From NCBI GenBank assembly GCA_012720075.1, contig JAAXZE010000075.1:1-39367 (forward strand): a stretch of 39,367 nt of DNA, given 5' to 3'. Origin of the DNA: Clostridia bacterium. GTDB lineage: Bacteria > Bacillota > Peptococcia > Peptococcales > BICA1-8. Below the pieces are notes generated by a model. That model saw only the letters and a list, made by a program, of their open reading frames with translations. It was not told where the DNA came from and ran no database searches. Made by a program: the position numbers and the translations under genes. Below, in pieces: positions 1 to 7,977 of this stretch (positions within the stretch are counted from its first letter, which is position 1; every line of letters starts with the position of its first letter).

Positions 1-78
1 ATTGTTTGAGCTAGCTTTTCGTTGATAATAAATATGGTTAAGCAACAAGTTGAGGGATGCCCAAGGGCATCCCTTTAA
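1..78 (+). repeat. Right-end copy of a dispersed palindromic element
   Basis: The first 33 bases are identical to 28981-29013. After a short variable stretch the two copies share CAACAAG and end in a GC-rich hairpin. Here the tip hairpin is GGGATGCCC/GGGCATCCC (54-73), while the other copy has AACGGC/GCCGTT. The window starts inside the element, so any left half is missing. It lies downstream of sdpI, between that gene and whatever precedes the window. The identity is seen directly; calling it a mobile element or an RNA is inference. Confidence 0.7.
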
Positions 79-94
79 AATTAACTGTTTCAGA

Positions 95-745
95 TTAACT
101 TTTTTCAATATTTTTGAAAACCAGATAGGAATAAACGGTGGTTATAATGGTTGGGATAAAAAGGCCGACCATTAGAACAATAAACCTGGCGGTATCTTGG
201 GTTAATACTACACCCACTAGGGCAAGAACTCCTCCGATTACCATGGCTTTCGAACCAAAGCGGTGGGTCTTGCGCCAAACTTCCTCGTTAGCCAGGGTCC
301 AGGGATAGCGAAAACCTACGAAATAATTATGTCTGACCCTGCCCATGATATTACCCATGACAATAAAGAGCAGGGCAACTCCTACCGATATCCAAAGTCC
401 CACGTCAACGGAATATCCCAAGGAAACGGCAGCGGTAATAAAAAACATAAACGTAAAGAAAATATGGGTAGCAAATCTAATCAAACGGTAAGAGCCGTGA
501 AATTTGTCATAGTTAGCTTTTTTGGGATCCAAATGAGGAAGGGCGAGAAAAAGGACATATAAGCCGATATTCATTAAAGGTAAAAAGAAAGTGCCAAATT
601 CTTTTGAACTATAATCATCAATTTCTCCTCTCATGTTCCAGTGGGTCGGTACCTGGTCGGGCATATATGGGTAAATTATTATTGCGGCTATTAGCTGAAT
701 TATCAGTATCAATAATAAGAACCATTCTTTTTTAAGGAATTTCAT
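95..745 (-). CDS. sdpI: SdpI-family membrane immunity/signalling protein
   Basis: A 216-residue integral membrane protein of the SdpI family. In Bacillus subtilis SdpI protects against the SdpC killing factor and sequesters the repressor SdpR. The N-terminal DUF1648 part shows PTHWNMRGEIDDY (about 33-45). The C-terminal SdpI part shows FVGFRYPWTLANEEVW followed by THRFG (about 142-163). About six hydrophobic helices are visible, near 8-27, 52-71, 90-110, 114-134, 168-186 and 188-210. The start overlaps the end of sdpR by a few bases, so the two are translationally coupled. Length is close to the usual ~207 residues. No sdpABC toxin operon is in view, so immunity to an outside toxin or a general sensing role are both possible. 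Confidence 0.88.
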   Translation of the reverse strand: MKFLKKEWFLLLILIIQLIAAIIIYPYMPDQVPTHWNMRGEIDDYSSKEFGTFFLPLMNIGLYVLFLALPHLDPKKANYDKFHGSYRLIRFATHIFFTFMFFITAAVSLGYSVDVGLWISVGVALLFIVMGNIMGRVRHNYFVGFRYPWTLANEEVWRKTHRFGSKAMVIGGVLALVGVVLTQDTARFIVLMVGLFIPTIITTVYSYLVFKNIEKS

Positions 746-1026
746 GGGTTATCTACCTCCTTTTTGTCAATTAGTTTGAGAAAAAAGCTTAGCAGTTCCT
801 GAAATACGGTGGTATTTAAAGAATAAAGGATGTTTTGACCTTGCCGTTCATCAAGGATCAGATCGGCCTGTTTTAAAATATTTAAATGATGACTGATGCT
901 GGGTTTGGAAATATTAAAATAATCGGCAATTTCACCGGCGGTCATGTCTTTTTCCTTTAAAAGATTTAATATTTTCCGCCTATTAGGATCCGACAGGGCT
1001 TTAAAAACATTATTTTGATTAAGCAA
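742..1026 (-). CDS. sdpR: ArsR-family autorepressor SdpR
   Basis: A 94-residue winged-helix repressor of the ArsR/SdpR family. The motif KALSDPNRRKILNLLKEKDM lies near residues 9-28. The recognition helix FNISKPSISHHLNILKQADL follows, then the wing with LILDERQGQNILYSL. No metal-binding cysteine set is present, as in SdpR. The start is TTG at 1024-1026, preceded on the minus strand by GGGGGTGAAAA. It is co-transcribed with sdpI, the order known in B. subtilis, where SdpR represses its own operon until SdpI recruits it to the membrane. A perfect 6-bp inverted repeat 34 bases upstream is a likely operator. Confidence 0.88.
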   Translation of the reverse strand: MLNQNNVFKALSDPNRRKILNLLKEKDMTAGEIADYFNISKPSISHHLNILKQADLILDERQGQNILYSLNTTVFQELLSFFLKLIDKKEVDNP

Positions 1027-1059
1027 ATTTTCACCCCCGAAAAAATGATATTTAAATAA

Positions 1060-1075
1060 TTAGATAAACATCTAA
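1060..1075 (-). promoter_or_regulatory. Candidate SdpR operator upstream of sdpRI
   Basis: TTAGATaaacATCTAA is a perfect inverted repeat with 6-bp arms, set in a very AT-rich stretch immediately upstream of sdpR. ArsR-family repressors typically bind such repeats over their own promoters. The palindrome is seen; binding by SdpR is inference. Confidence 0.5.
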
Positions 1076-1114
1076 ATATCTAAGTATATAATACCACAAG
1101 GACAAATAATTTGT

Positions 1115-1149
1115 AAATAAAAAATCCGAGCGAATTATTTTTGCTCGGA
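1115..1149 (-). terminator. Intrinsic terminator overlapping the 52-residue gene
   Basis: On the minus strand TCCGAGC and GCTCGGA (1143-1149 and 1125-1131) form a 7-bp stem followed by a T-rich run. The stem includes the last codons and the stop codon of the small gene, so transcription ends essentially at the stop codon. This separates it from sdpRI. Confidence 0.75.
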
Positions 1150-1293
1150 CTCATTCTCGGCGGGAGTTGGCGGGAAACAGTTAATACAGTCGATAGGGTC
1201 GGCGACCTCCATAGGAGTTTTGTCAAATAAATTTATTAAAGATATTTTTTCCCTTAAACTTGTTTTATTGCGCCAATTGCTTTTAAGCCCCAT
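1135..1293 (-). CDS. Unrecognised 52-residue peptide with a CxxC tail motif
   Basis: Not recognised. I chose the ATG at 1291-1293 because AGGAGGTGCTTTT lies directly before it; the open frame extends further upstream but without a ribosome binding site. The 52 residues have a basic N-terminal half (MGLKSNWRNKTSLREK), a hydrophobic middle (ISLINLF) and a tail with DPIDCINCFPPTPAENE. There is no signal peptide or transmembrane segment. Its own terminator overlaps the stop codon, so it is a monocistronic unit. It lies just upstream of sdpRI on the same strand. The leader-like basic part and two-cysteine, proline-rich tail could suit a modified-peptide precursor, but no modifying enzyme is nearby; that is speculation. 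Confidence 0.55.
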   Translation of the reverse strand: MGLKSNWRNKTSLREKISLINLFDKTPMEVADPIDCINCFPPTPAENESEQK

Positions 1294-1399
1294 AAAAGCA
1301 CCTCCTGATATTAGTGTGGTGAAAATTTGAATATTTATACTAATGGGAAAGGATTTATTTTTTTTAGAAAACAAAAAAATAAGAAAAGAAAAAAATATA

Positions 1400-1428
1400 T
1401 TGACTCTTATACTTTAGTAAGTTAAAAT
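1400..1428 (+). promoter_or_regulatory. Sigma-A promoter of the amino-acid ABC operon
   Basis: TTGACT (1400-1405), a 17-base spacer and TAAAAT (1423-1428). Transcription should begin near 1435, which makes the upstream in-frame ATG at 1435 an unlikely start and supports the ATG at 1468. Confidence 0.8.
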
Positions 1429-1467
1429 AATGACATGATAAATAATAAAACCAGGGGGTTAATTGCG

Positions 1468-2331
1468 ATGCAAAAAAGAAGTTTCATTTGGGCATTGGTT
1501 ATATTCTTAACCTTTGCATTGGTAGTAACAGGTTGTGGTCCGAAGGAACAACCACAAAACCAGCAGTCCCAGGAAGAATCCAAACAAGAAGGCGAACCGG
1601 CCGGTGACGGCTCTTGGGAGAGAGTACAAAAAGCCGGTAAAATAGTTGCAGGATTGGACGATGCCTACCCGCCCATGGGTTTCCGTGATGAAAAAGGTCA
1701 ATTGATTGGTTTTGATATTGATATGGCCAAAGAAATCAGCAAGCGCATCGGCGTAGAAATAGAATGGATGCCTACAGAGTGGAACAGTGTTGTTGCTTCA
1801 TTGCTTTCTAAAAAATTTGATGTTATTATTTCCGGAATGAATATGTTTAAGGAACGGAGAGAAGTGGTGAATTTCGCCGGTCCATATGGAGTTGCTTCCC
1901 AGGTTATTTTGGTGAAAGTTGATAATAATGAGCCAATTGAAACATTGGATGATTTAAAAGGCAAGGTTATCGGCACTCAGCTGGGAAGTACCGGGGAAAA
2001 GGAAGCCAGGGCAGCAGGGTTTACAGATAATAATTTAAAGCTTTATGATAAATTTCCCCAAGCTTTTACCGATTTGGATAATGGGCGTGTTGAAGCAATA
2101 ATAATTGACGGCTTTGCTGCTCCCGAGTGGATTAAAACAGGAAAATACAAAAAAGTAGGCCAGGATATCGGTGTTAATGAAGATGATAATATCGGTATAG
2201 CAGTTCGCAAAGAATATAAAGAACATTTAGACAAACTGAACGAATCCATTGAATCCATGAAAGCAGACGGAACCTTGAGAGAAATTTCTATGAAATGGAT
2301 AGGTTATGACATAACAGAAGGGCTTGATTAA
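1468..2331 (+). CDS. Amino-acid ABC transporter substrate-binding lipoprotein
   Basis: A 287-residue family-3 extracellular solute-binding protein. The lipoprotein signal is MQKRS, a hydrophobic run, then VTGC with the lipidated Cys at 23; a Gln/Glu-rich linker follows. The mature domain has the family pattern LDDAYPPMGFRDEKGQLIGFDIDM and later VIISGMNMFKERREVVNF. I chose the ATG at 1468 because AGGGGG lies 9 bases upstream and the alternative ATG at 1435 falls at the expected transcription start. It captures a polar amino acid (glutamine, arginine or cystine cannot be separated by eye) and hands it to the permease and ATPase encoded next. Confidence 0.9.
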   Translation: MQKRSFIWALVIFLTFALVVTGCGPKEQPQNQQSQEESKQEGEPAGDGSWERVQKAGKIVAGLDDAYPPMGFRDEKGQLIGFDIDMAKEISKRIGVEIEWMPTEWNSVVASLLSKKFDVIISGMNMFKERREVVNFAGPYGVASQVILVKVDNNEPIETLDDLKGKVIGTQLGSTGEKEARAAGFTDNNLKLYDKFPQAFTDLDNGRVEAIIIDGFAAPEWIKTGKYKKVGQDIGVNEDDNIGIAVRKEYKEHLDKLNESIESMKADGTLREISMKWIGYDITEGLD

Positions 2332-2370
2332 TTTTAGTAAAACATTTAAGCTAATATAGGAAGTTTTTTA

Positions 2371-2397
2371 GGGGGGGATAATCATGTCCCCCCTTTT
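2371..2397 (+). terminator. Stem-loop between binding protein and permease genes
   Basis: A run of G (2371-2377) pairs with CCCCCC (2388-2393) and is followed by TTTT. The position between binding-protein and permease genes suggests partial termination or 3'-end protection, giving more binding protein than membrane components. That is the usual arrangement in such operons; here it is inferred from the structure. Confidence 0.6.
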
Positions 2398-2470
2398 ACC
2401 ATAAAATAAAATTGCTTTTGCTGATTTTTTATTTAATTAGGTTTAAGGCAAAAAAGGGGGATAAGAGTTA

Positions 2471-3145
2471 ATGATAAGTTTTGGATTTGTGTGGGATTGG
2501 GCTTTTACAGTAAAAATGCTACCCCTTTTAATCAAAGGCGCAGGTATGACGGTGACCTTGACCGCCTGTGCCATCACTTTTGGCACGATGATAGGGCTTA
2601 TTATTGCCTTTATGAAGATTATTAAAAATCCTGTATTAAATTTTATTGGTTCCATTTATACCTGGGTATTTCGAGGAATACCCCTTTTAGTACAATTGTT
2701 TATTGTTTATTATGCTTTGCCGATGGTAATCGGCCTTACCTTGGACCCTTTTCCGGCAGCGGTGATCAGTATCAGTCTTTGCGGTGGAGCCTATATTGCT
2801 GAAATCATCAGAGCCGGTATTCAATCCGTTGACAAAGGCCAGATGGAGGCGTCTTTGTCTTTGGGGATGACTTATTTTCAAGCCATGCGGAGAATAATTA
2901 TTCCTCAAACTTACCGGCGTTTAATTCCACCAATGGGAAATGAGTTTATAACCCTTTTGAAAGATACTGCTTTGGTTTCCACCATTTCCATGGTTGAATT
3001 GACCAGAACGGCTCAGATCTATGCCGCTTCCCATTTTAAACCTTTTGAAATGTTTATTACCGCCGGCGTTATTTATCTCTTTTTAACTACCTTTTTCACT
3101 TTGGTTTTTGGTAAACTGGAAAGTAAATTAGCTCAATCCGAGTAA
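2471..3145 (+). CDS. Amino-acid ABC transporter permease
   Basis: A 224-residue inner-membrane permease of the His/Glu/Gln/Arg/opine family. About five hydrophobic segments are visible. The EAA loop that docks the ATPase reads [20 protein letters not shown] followed by [13 protein letters not shown] (about 136-168). [11 protein letters not shown] near residue 68 is also typical. Only one permease gene is present, so the channel is probably a homodimer. GGGGG lies about 10 bases before the ATG. It is 13 bases upstream of the ATPase gene, in one operon with the binding protein. Confidence 0.92.
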   Translation: MISFGFVWDWAFTVKMLPLLIKGAGMTVTLTACAITFGTMIGLIIAFMKIIKNPVLNFIGSIYTWVFRGIPLLVQLFIVYYALPMVIGLTLDPFPAAVISISLCGGAYIAEIIRAGIQSVDKGQMEASLSLGMTYFQAMRRIIIPQTYRRLIPPMGNEFITLLKDTALVSTISMVELTRTAQIYAASHFKPFEMFITAGVIYLFLTTFFTLVFGKLESKLAQSE

Positions 3146-3158
3146 GGGGAGTAAAAGA

Positions 3159-3911
3159 ATGATTAAAATTGAAAACATATCCAAAAGTTTTGGCTCTTTA
3201 AAGGTGCTTAAAGACTTAAGCCTGGAAATAAAAGCCGGTGAAGTTGTGGTTGTAATCGGACCCAGCGGCTCGGGAAAAAGTACTTTATTAAGGTGCATGA
3301 ATTATTTGGAAAAGATTGATTCCGGCAAAATTTACATTGACGGAGAGCTTTTGGGTTTTAAAGAAGTCAACGGCAAGCTTGTCAAAGCACCGGCCAAGGA
3401 TATATATAAAATCCGGGAAAATATCGGAATGGTATTTCAGAGATTTAATCTCTTCCCCCATATGACGGTTTTAGAAAATATCATCGAAGCACCGGTATTG
3501 GTTAAAAAAATCAGCAAACAGGAAGCAACAGAACGGGCTTTGAAACTGTTAAGAAAAGTAGGCTTGGAAGAAAAAGCCAATTCCTACCCTTCCCAATTAT
3601 CGGGAGGGCAGCAGCAAAGGGTGGCTATTGCCAGGGCGCTGGCCATGGAACCTAAAATCATGCTTTTTGATGAGCCCACTTCAGCCCTGGACCCGGAACT
3701 GGTCGGCAAGGTATTGGCCGTTATGATGGACCTGGCCAAAGAGGGTATGACAATGGTTGTTGTAACCCACGAGATGGGCTTTGCCAGGGAAGTGGCCGAC
3801 CGGGTTCTTTTTATGGATGACGGAAGAATTGTTGAAGAGGGACCACCTTCACAAATATTCACCAATCCTCAACACCCCCGGACCAGAGGTTTTCTGGCTA
3901 AAATACTTTAA
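3159..3911 (+). CDS. Amino-acid ABC transporter ATP-binding protein
   Basis: A 250-residue ATPase of the GlnQ/HisP type. Visible motifs in order are Walker [10 protein letters not shown] (about 33-41), the Q-loop [10 protein letters not shown] (about 92-101), signature [15 protein letters not shown] (about 148-162), Walker [15 protein letters not shown] (about 168-181) and the H-loop [15 protein letters not shown] short insert after the first strand region ([12 protein letters not shown]) is common in this subfamily. It is the last gene of the importer operon and is followed directly by a terminator. All catalytic motifs are intact. Confidence 0.95.
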   Translation: MIKIENISKSFGSLKVLKDLSLEIKAGEVVVVIGPSGSGKSTLLRCMNYLEKIDSGKIYIDGELLGFKEVNGKLVKAPAKDIYKIRENIGMVFQRFNLFPHMTVLENIIEAPVLVKKISKQEATERALKLLRKVGLEEKANSYPSQLSGGQQQRVAIARALAMEPKIMLFDEPTSALDPELVGKVLAVMMDLAKEGMTMVVVTHEMGFAREVADRVLFMDDGRIVEEGPPSQIFTNPQHPRTRGFLAKIL

Positions 3912-3950
3912 AAAACTTTTGGTATTTTTGCTTTGGTTTTATGTTAAATA

Positions 3951-3972
3951 GACACCCTTTGGTGTCTTTTTT
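3951..3972 (+). terminator. Terminator of the amino-acid ABC operon
   Basis: GACACC/GGTGTC with a CTTT loop, followed by six T residues. Confidence 0.9.
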
Positions 3973-4204
3973 GCCGCCTTTTTATAAACTGGAATAAATT
4001 CAGTTTTAAAAAAATGCTAAAATATTTTTGGGAGTGGAAATTTATTTAAATATTTGTTAATATTTTGACGAAAAAAAGAAAAGTATGGCAGGTATTTATC
4101 TAAATAAGTCGAATTAAATTATACAAAATTCTCTAAATTTTCCAAGGCTATTTTTTCAATTAAAATATGACAAAAGAAATGAATTTTTAAAAGAGGAGGA
4201 AAAT

Positions 4205-5386
4205 ATGGCCAAAGGTCTGAAAGTAATTACTGTTGGGAGCAGTCAAGTGGTGGCTGATGAGCTATTAGCGGTTGCCAACGAGGTATTTGGCAAAGATATA
4301 GACGGGAGGGCCTTAGGAATAGATAAATTGGCTGTAGGTACTGAAGCCGATTTGTTTTTGGCACTGCCTACTCGAATCAATGAGGCTGCCCAAAAAGTGC
4401 CTAGAGAGAAAATTGTGAGCCTGGAATTGGTTCCTAATTCAAAATTTTATGTCCAAATTGCCAAAATACAGCCTGGTGAAGAAGTAGTTATTTTTAACAA
4501 TAATACTGCTCAAGCAAACAAAATCAAAGAGTATTGTTTGGAACAGGGAGTAGATCATGTTCGTTTTAAGATAGTGCCTTATGACGAGGTAACCGAGGAA
4601 GATGTAATTGAAGCTTTGCGGGGTGCCAAGTACATAGCCGGCGCAGCTACCATAGTGGGTAGCGGCAATGCATTGGAAAAATATGGAAAATATCTGCGGC
4701 CTGATGTAATTATAATCCCGGCCTACAGGATTCCTACTTTCGATTCTACAAAGAAAATAATGGAGTACATAACGTTATTTTATTATCGGAAAATATCACG
4801 GCAGGTTTCGGAGATTTGCAATCAGCTTAATCAAGAGATCCAAAATATCGTTGCCATTACCGAAGAAGTTTCGGCAGCTATTGAGGTTTCTTCAACAACC
4901 GTTGTTAATGTAAGTGAAAAAATGAACGAAGAAGCCCAAAGGATAAATGATACCATAGTCGCATCGAAAAAATTAAAAGAAGCCACCGATAAAATTAGTT
5001 CCTTTGTGGAAACCATTAAGCACATATCGGGTCAAACCAATCTATTAGCCCTTAATGCGGCTATTGAGGCAGCCCGGGCCGGTGATCAGGGAAGAGGTTT
5101 CGCCGTTGTAGCCCAGGAAGTTAGAAAATTGGCAGAAGAAAGTCGTAAATCCGTTGAGACCATACGGGGTTTAATGGAAGAAATATATAGTGTAGTCGGA
5201 GAAATAGGACCTTCATTAGCTAAAATTACTGAGGATCTTCTAAATAACCGGGATAGCATCAACGGTATTGCTACTTCGGCGGTGGAAGAAAAAAAGGCCA
5301 TTGCATCCATTGAGGAAAATTTTGTCAATATCAGTTATACCAGTCAAACATTGCTTGAATCCATAAATAATTTGATTAAAGCCTGA
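4205..5386 (+). CDS. Soluble methyl-accepting chemotaxis-type protein
   Basis: A 393-residue cytosolic receptor with no transmembrane segment. The C-terminal third is an MCP signalling domain with the conserved hairpin tip ([20 protein letters not shown] then [21 protein letters not shown], about 274-315). The first ~195 residues look like an alpha/beta sensor ([18 protein letters not shown], then [20 protein letters not shown]) loosely resembling PrpR-type N-terminal sensory domains; the ligand is unknown. The signalling helices are short, consistent with a small soluble receptor that would act on CheA/CheW or a related switch elsewhere. The gene stands alone, with AGAGGAGG before the ATG. 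Confidence 0.85.
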   Translation: MAKGLKVITVGSSQVVADELLAVANEVFGKDIDGRALGIDKLAVGTEADLFLALPTRINEAAQKVPREKIVSLELVPNSKFYVQIAKIQPGEEVVIFNNNTAQANKIKEYCLEQGVDHVRFKIVPYDEVTEEDVIEALRGAKYIAGAATIVGSGNALEKYGKYLRPDVIIIPAYRIPTFDSTKKIMEYITLFYYRKISRQVSEICNQLNQEIQNIVAITEEVSAAIEVSSTTVVNVSEKMNEEAQRINDTIVASKKLKEATDKISSFVETIKHISGQTNLLALNAAIEAARAGDQGRGFAVVAQEVRKLAEESRKSVETIRGLMEEIYSVVGEIGPSLAKITEDLLNNRDSINGIATSAVEEKKAIASIEENFVNISYTSQTLLESINNLIKA

Positions 5387-5446
5387 GAGATAAAAACGGT
5401 GCCGGTTTTACTTTTTGCCACATATTTGTGTTCTGAAAAACTTTTA

Positions 5447-5475
5447 TTGACGAATAAAAGTTCATTAGTTATAAT
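5447..5475 (+). promoter_or_regulatory. Sigma-A promoter of uraA
   Basis: TTGACG (5447-5452), a 17-base spacer and perfect TATAAT (5470-5475), placed so that the transcript starts just before the PyrR-type leader. Confidence 0.85.
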
Positions 5476-5507
5476 TATCATGATATTAATAACTGCATAA
5501 GAAACCT

Positions 5508-5610
5508 TCTACCTTTAAAATGGTCCCGTGAGGCCAAAAAGGAGCAAGGGGTTAGGTATAAGTTGATTAATACCTCCTTATTGTGCTCTATCACGGTAAG
5601 GAGGTTTTTT
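5508..5610 (+). promoter_or_regulatory. PyrR-type attenuator leader of the uracil permease gene
   Basis: TCCCGTGAGGCC (5524-5535) matches the PyrR-binding loop consensus UCCNGNGAGGYU. It sits at the top of a stem closed by CCTTT/AAAGG. Downstream, CCTCCTTA (5573-5580) pairs with TAAGGAGG (5597-5604), followed by six T residues, which forms the terminator. By the known B. subtilis mechanism, UMP-bound PyrR stabilises the binding loop and favours termination, so uptake falls when pyrimidines are plentiful. pyrR itself is not in the window. Confidence 0.85.
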
Positions 5611-5639
5611 ATGCGGCGAAAAAGAGGAGGAATAAAAAC

Positions 5640-6881
5640 ATGCGAGAAGTTCAAATTCATGAAAGGTTACCATTAACCAAGGCCATACCCCTGGGAATAC
5701 AGCATTTGTTTGCTATGACCGGCGCAACAATTCTTGTACCGTTACTTACCGGCCTTTCGCCAGCCGCAGCTCTGTTCTGTTCCGGACTAGGAACGGTAAT
5801 ATTCCTGCTCACCACACGCAGTCAAGTTCCTGCTTATCTTGGTTCATCCTTTGCTTTTATTGCCACTTTGACATTGTTTGTTAAAGATCAAGCTAATATT
5901 TCTTCGGCCATGACAGGTGTTTTATCCGTAGGTTTAGCTTATGTGCTCATCTTCTTTCTCTTGAGTATTTTCGGTCTTAACTGGATAAATAAAGTAATTC
6001 CTCCTGTAGTCGCAGGAAGCGTTGTTGCAATCATCGGATTAAGTTTGACCCCGGTAGCGGTATCTATGTCCTCCGAAAATTGGGTGTTAGCAATATTTAC
6101 ATTAGCGGTAGCAATTCTGGTTAGTATATATGGCAAAGGATTTTCAAAGATTGTGCCGGTTCTTTTGGCTATAGTTGCCGGATATATACTGGCTTTATTT
6201 ATGGGACAAGTTGATACAACGGCAATTGTCGAAGCTTTTGAAAAACCCTTTGCTTTGCCCTTCAATCATGTAGCTTCTTTCAGCATAGATTGGGTTGCCA
6301 TACTTGCTTTTGCTCCGCTGGCTCTCATCACTTTGATTGAAGACCTGGGCCATATGATGATCCTCTCCAATATTACCGGCAAAGACCTTAACCTAAACCC
6401 AGGTTTTGATAAAGTTGTCTTAGGCAATGGTTTGGCAACAGGAGCAGCCAGTATATTTGGCGGAGTACCGTTAACAACTTATGCGGAAAATATCGGGGTA
6501 TTAGCCATTACTAAGGTTTACAGCACATTCAATATCTGGATTGCAGCCATCTTTGCCATCTGCTTGAGCTTCTTCAATCCCCTACAGGCTGCGATTATGA
6601 GTATCCCAACTGCGGTCATGGGCGGTGTGGAAATTCTGTTGTTCGGTATGATTGGAGCAGCGGGCCTTCGCACACTGGTTGAAGCTAAAGTTGATTTTTC
6701 GAAAAACAAAAATCTTATTATTGCCTCAGTAATATTTGCCTTAGGTATCGGGGTTAGCAATCATGGTGTTATGTATGCTACTCTGGCAGGAATTTTCCTC
6801 AATCTCATTTTAAAAGATGAAAAAGAAGAAATTGAACCGGCTTCCGCTGTAGAATATGCTAACGAAAGTGCAGCGAAATAA
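5640..6881 (+). CDS. uraA: Uracil permease (NCS2/UraA family)
   Basis: A 413-residue polytopic membrane transporter that takes up uracil by proton symport. Family signatures include QHLFAMTGATILVP near the N-terminus, AYLGSSFAFI in the third segment, LITLIEDLGHMMILSNITGK around the substrate-site glutamate, and VPLTTYAENIGVLAIT, equivalent to the second catalytic glutamate region of UraA. The ATG at 5640 follows AGAGGAGGAATAAAAAC; the longer open frame begins inside the attenuator stem. The PyrR leader fixes the substrate class as a pyrimidine. A strong terminator follows, so the gene is monocistronic. Confidence 0.92.
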   Translation: MREVQIHERLPLTKAIPLGIQHLFAMTGATILVPLLTGLSPAAALFCSGLGTVIFLLTTRSQVPAYLGSSFAFIATLTLFVKDQANISSAMTGVLSVGLAYVLIFFLLSIFGLNWINKVIPPVVAGSVVAIIGLSLTPVAVSMSSENWVLAIFTLAVAILVSIYGKGFSKIVPVLLAIVAGYILALFMGQVDTTAIVEAFEKPFALPFNHVASFSIDWVAILAFAPLALITLIEDLGHMMILSNITGKDLNLNPGFDKVVLGNGLATGAASIFGGVPLTTYAENIGVLAITKVYSTFNIWIAAIFAICLSFFNPLQAAIMSIPTAVMGGVEILLFGMIGAAGLRTLVEAKVDFSKNKNLIIASVIFALGIGVSNHGVMYATLAGIFLNLILKDEKEEIEPASAVEYANESAAK

Positions 6882-6980
6882 TCAATAAACTGCGAAGATG
6901 CCAAAAGCATAAAATAAATTTGAATTGAACGAAATAAACCATAAACCAAAGATAAAAGTGATATTGGATAACGAGCTTAG

Positions 6981-7007
6981 AAACGGTGCCTCGGCACCGT
7001 TTTTTTA
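6981..7007 (+). terminator. Terminator of uraA
   Basis: AAACGGTGCC/GGCACCGTTT with a two-base loop and a run of T residues. Confidence 0.9.
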
Positions 7008-7080
7008 CATATTTTTATTTTAATAACTATGGAAATTATAATATAATTAATCTTAATAAGAATGAGTAGGAGAAAGAGGC

Positions 7081-7977
7081 TTGCCAGTGGAGAGTATAAA
7101 AATAAAAGCTTATGCCAAAATTAATTTAATCCTTGATGTCTTGAAAAAAAGGCCTGACGGGTATCATGAAGTGGCGATGATTATGCAGGCTATAAGTCTG
7201 CATGATGTAATCGCAATAAAGCCAGGTAAAGGAATAACGGTAAGGGCCAATGATCCACTGGTTCCCCTGGATGAACGAAATTTAGCCTATAAGGCTGCTG
7301 AGATGGTTATACAAAGATATCCCCAGGTCGACGGCGTGGAAATTAATATTGAAAAGAACATTCCCGTTGAAGCCGGCCTGGCGGGTGGAAGCACCGACGG
7401 GGCAGCGGTAATTGTGGGAATGGATCGGCTTTTTAAGTTGAATATGGATTTGGAAGAAATGCTGGAGCTGGGCGCCCTTTTGGGCTCTGACGTGCCTTTT
7501 TGTATTTCCGGTGTTACTGCTTTGGCCAAGGGTAGGGGGGAAATAATTGAAAAAGCCCCCCTTTGTCCCAGACTATGGGTGGTATTGGTCAAACCTCCTT
7601 TTGGGGTCAAAACGGCCCAAGTGTATAAAAATCTTAATCTTGATGAGGCGATTAAACATCCCCAAATTGATAAATATCTGGAAGCCTTGGCCAAGGGCGA
7701 TGTTTCTTACCTAGTAAACAACATTGAAAACGTTCTTGAGTACAGTACTTTCAAACTTTATCCTGAGGTACGGGATTTAAAGGAGAGCTTAGTTGCCAAA
7801 GGAGCGCAAAAGGCCTTAATGTCGGGAAGCGGACCTACCGTTTTTGCTTTATTCAAGTGTCTTGATGAAGCTCGGAGTTTTGCTGACAAATTAAAAAAAG
7901 AAGGGGAAAATAAGGTTTTGTTGGCCTATACTCTAAATGAACAGGAGTTTAAAGAAAGGGTGAAACATTATGGATAA
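7081..7977 (+). CDS. ispE: 4-diphosphocytidyl-2-C-methyl-D-erythritol kinase
   Basis: A 298-residue GHMP-family kinase of the MEP isoprenoid pathway; it phosphorylates CDP-ME at the 2-hydroxyl using ATP. The N-terminal AYAKINLILDVLKKRPDGYH is the IspE signature. IPVEAGLAGGSTDGAAV (about 94-110) is the GHMP ATP-binding loop. KALMSGSGPTVFALF near the C-terminus is the third motif. The TTG start at 7081 has TAGGAG 8 bases upstream; GTG at 7087 is an alternative. It overlaps the following GntR gene by 8 bases. IspE upstream of purR is a conserved Bacillota arrangement. Confidence 0.93.
   Translation: MPVESIKIKAYAKINLILDVLKKRPDGYHEVAMIMQAISLHDVIAIKPGKGITVRANDPLVPLDERNLAYKAAEMVIQRYPQVDGVEINIEKNIPVEAGLAGGSTDGAAVIVGMDRLFKLNMDLEEMLELGALLGSDVPFCISGVTALAKGRGEIIEKAPLCPRLWVVLVKPPFGVKTAQVYKNLNLDEAIKHPQIDKYLEALAKGDVSYLVNNIENVLEYSTFKLYPEVRDLKESLVAKGAQKALMSGSGPTVFALFKCLDEARSFADKLKKEGENKVLLAYTLNEQEFKERVKHYG

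Noticed and set aside
263-562. 99-residue open frame on the plus strand
   Set aside because: It is a shadow of sdpI on the other strand; composition is atypical and there is no ribosome binding site.
1435-1467. Upstream ATG of the binding-protein gene
   Set aside because: It coincides with the predicted transcription start and has no ribosome binding site; the ATG at 1468 gives a proper lipoprotein signal.
4050-4100. Promoter for the chemotaxis-type gene from TTGACG at about 4065
   Set aside because: No acceptable -10 sequence at a normal distance; not called.
5391-5418. Terminator of the chemotaxis-type gene (AAAACGGTGCCGGTTTT)
   Set aside because: Only five outer pairs with a mismatch inside; it looks like a degraded version of the uraA terminator and was not called.
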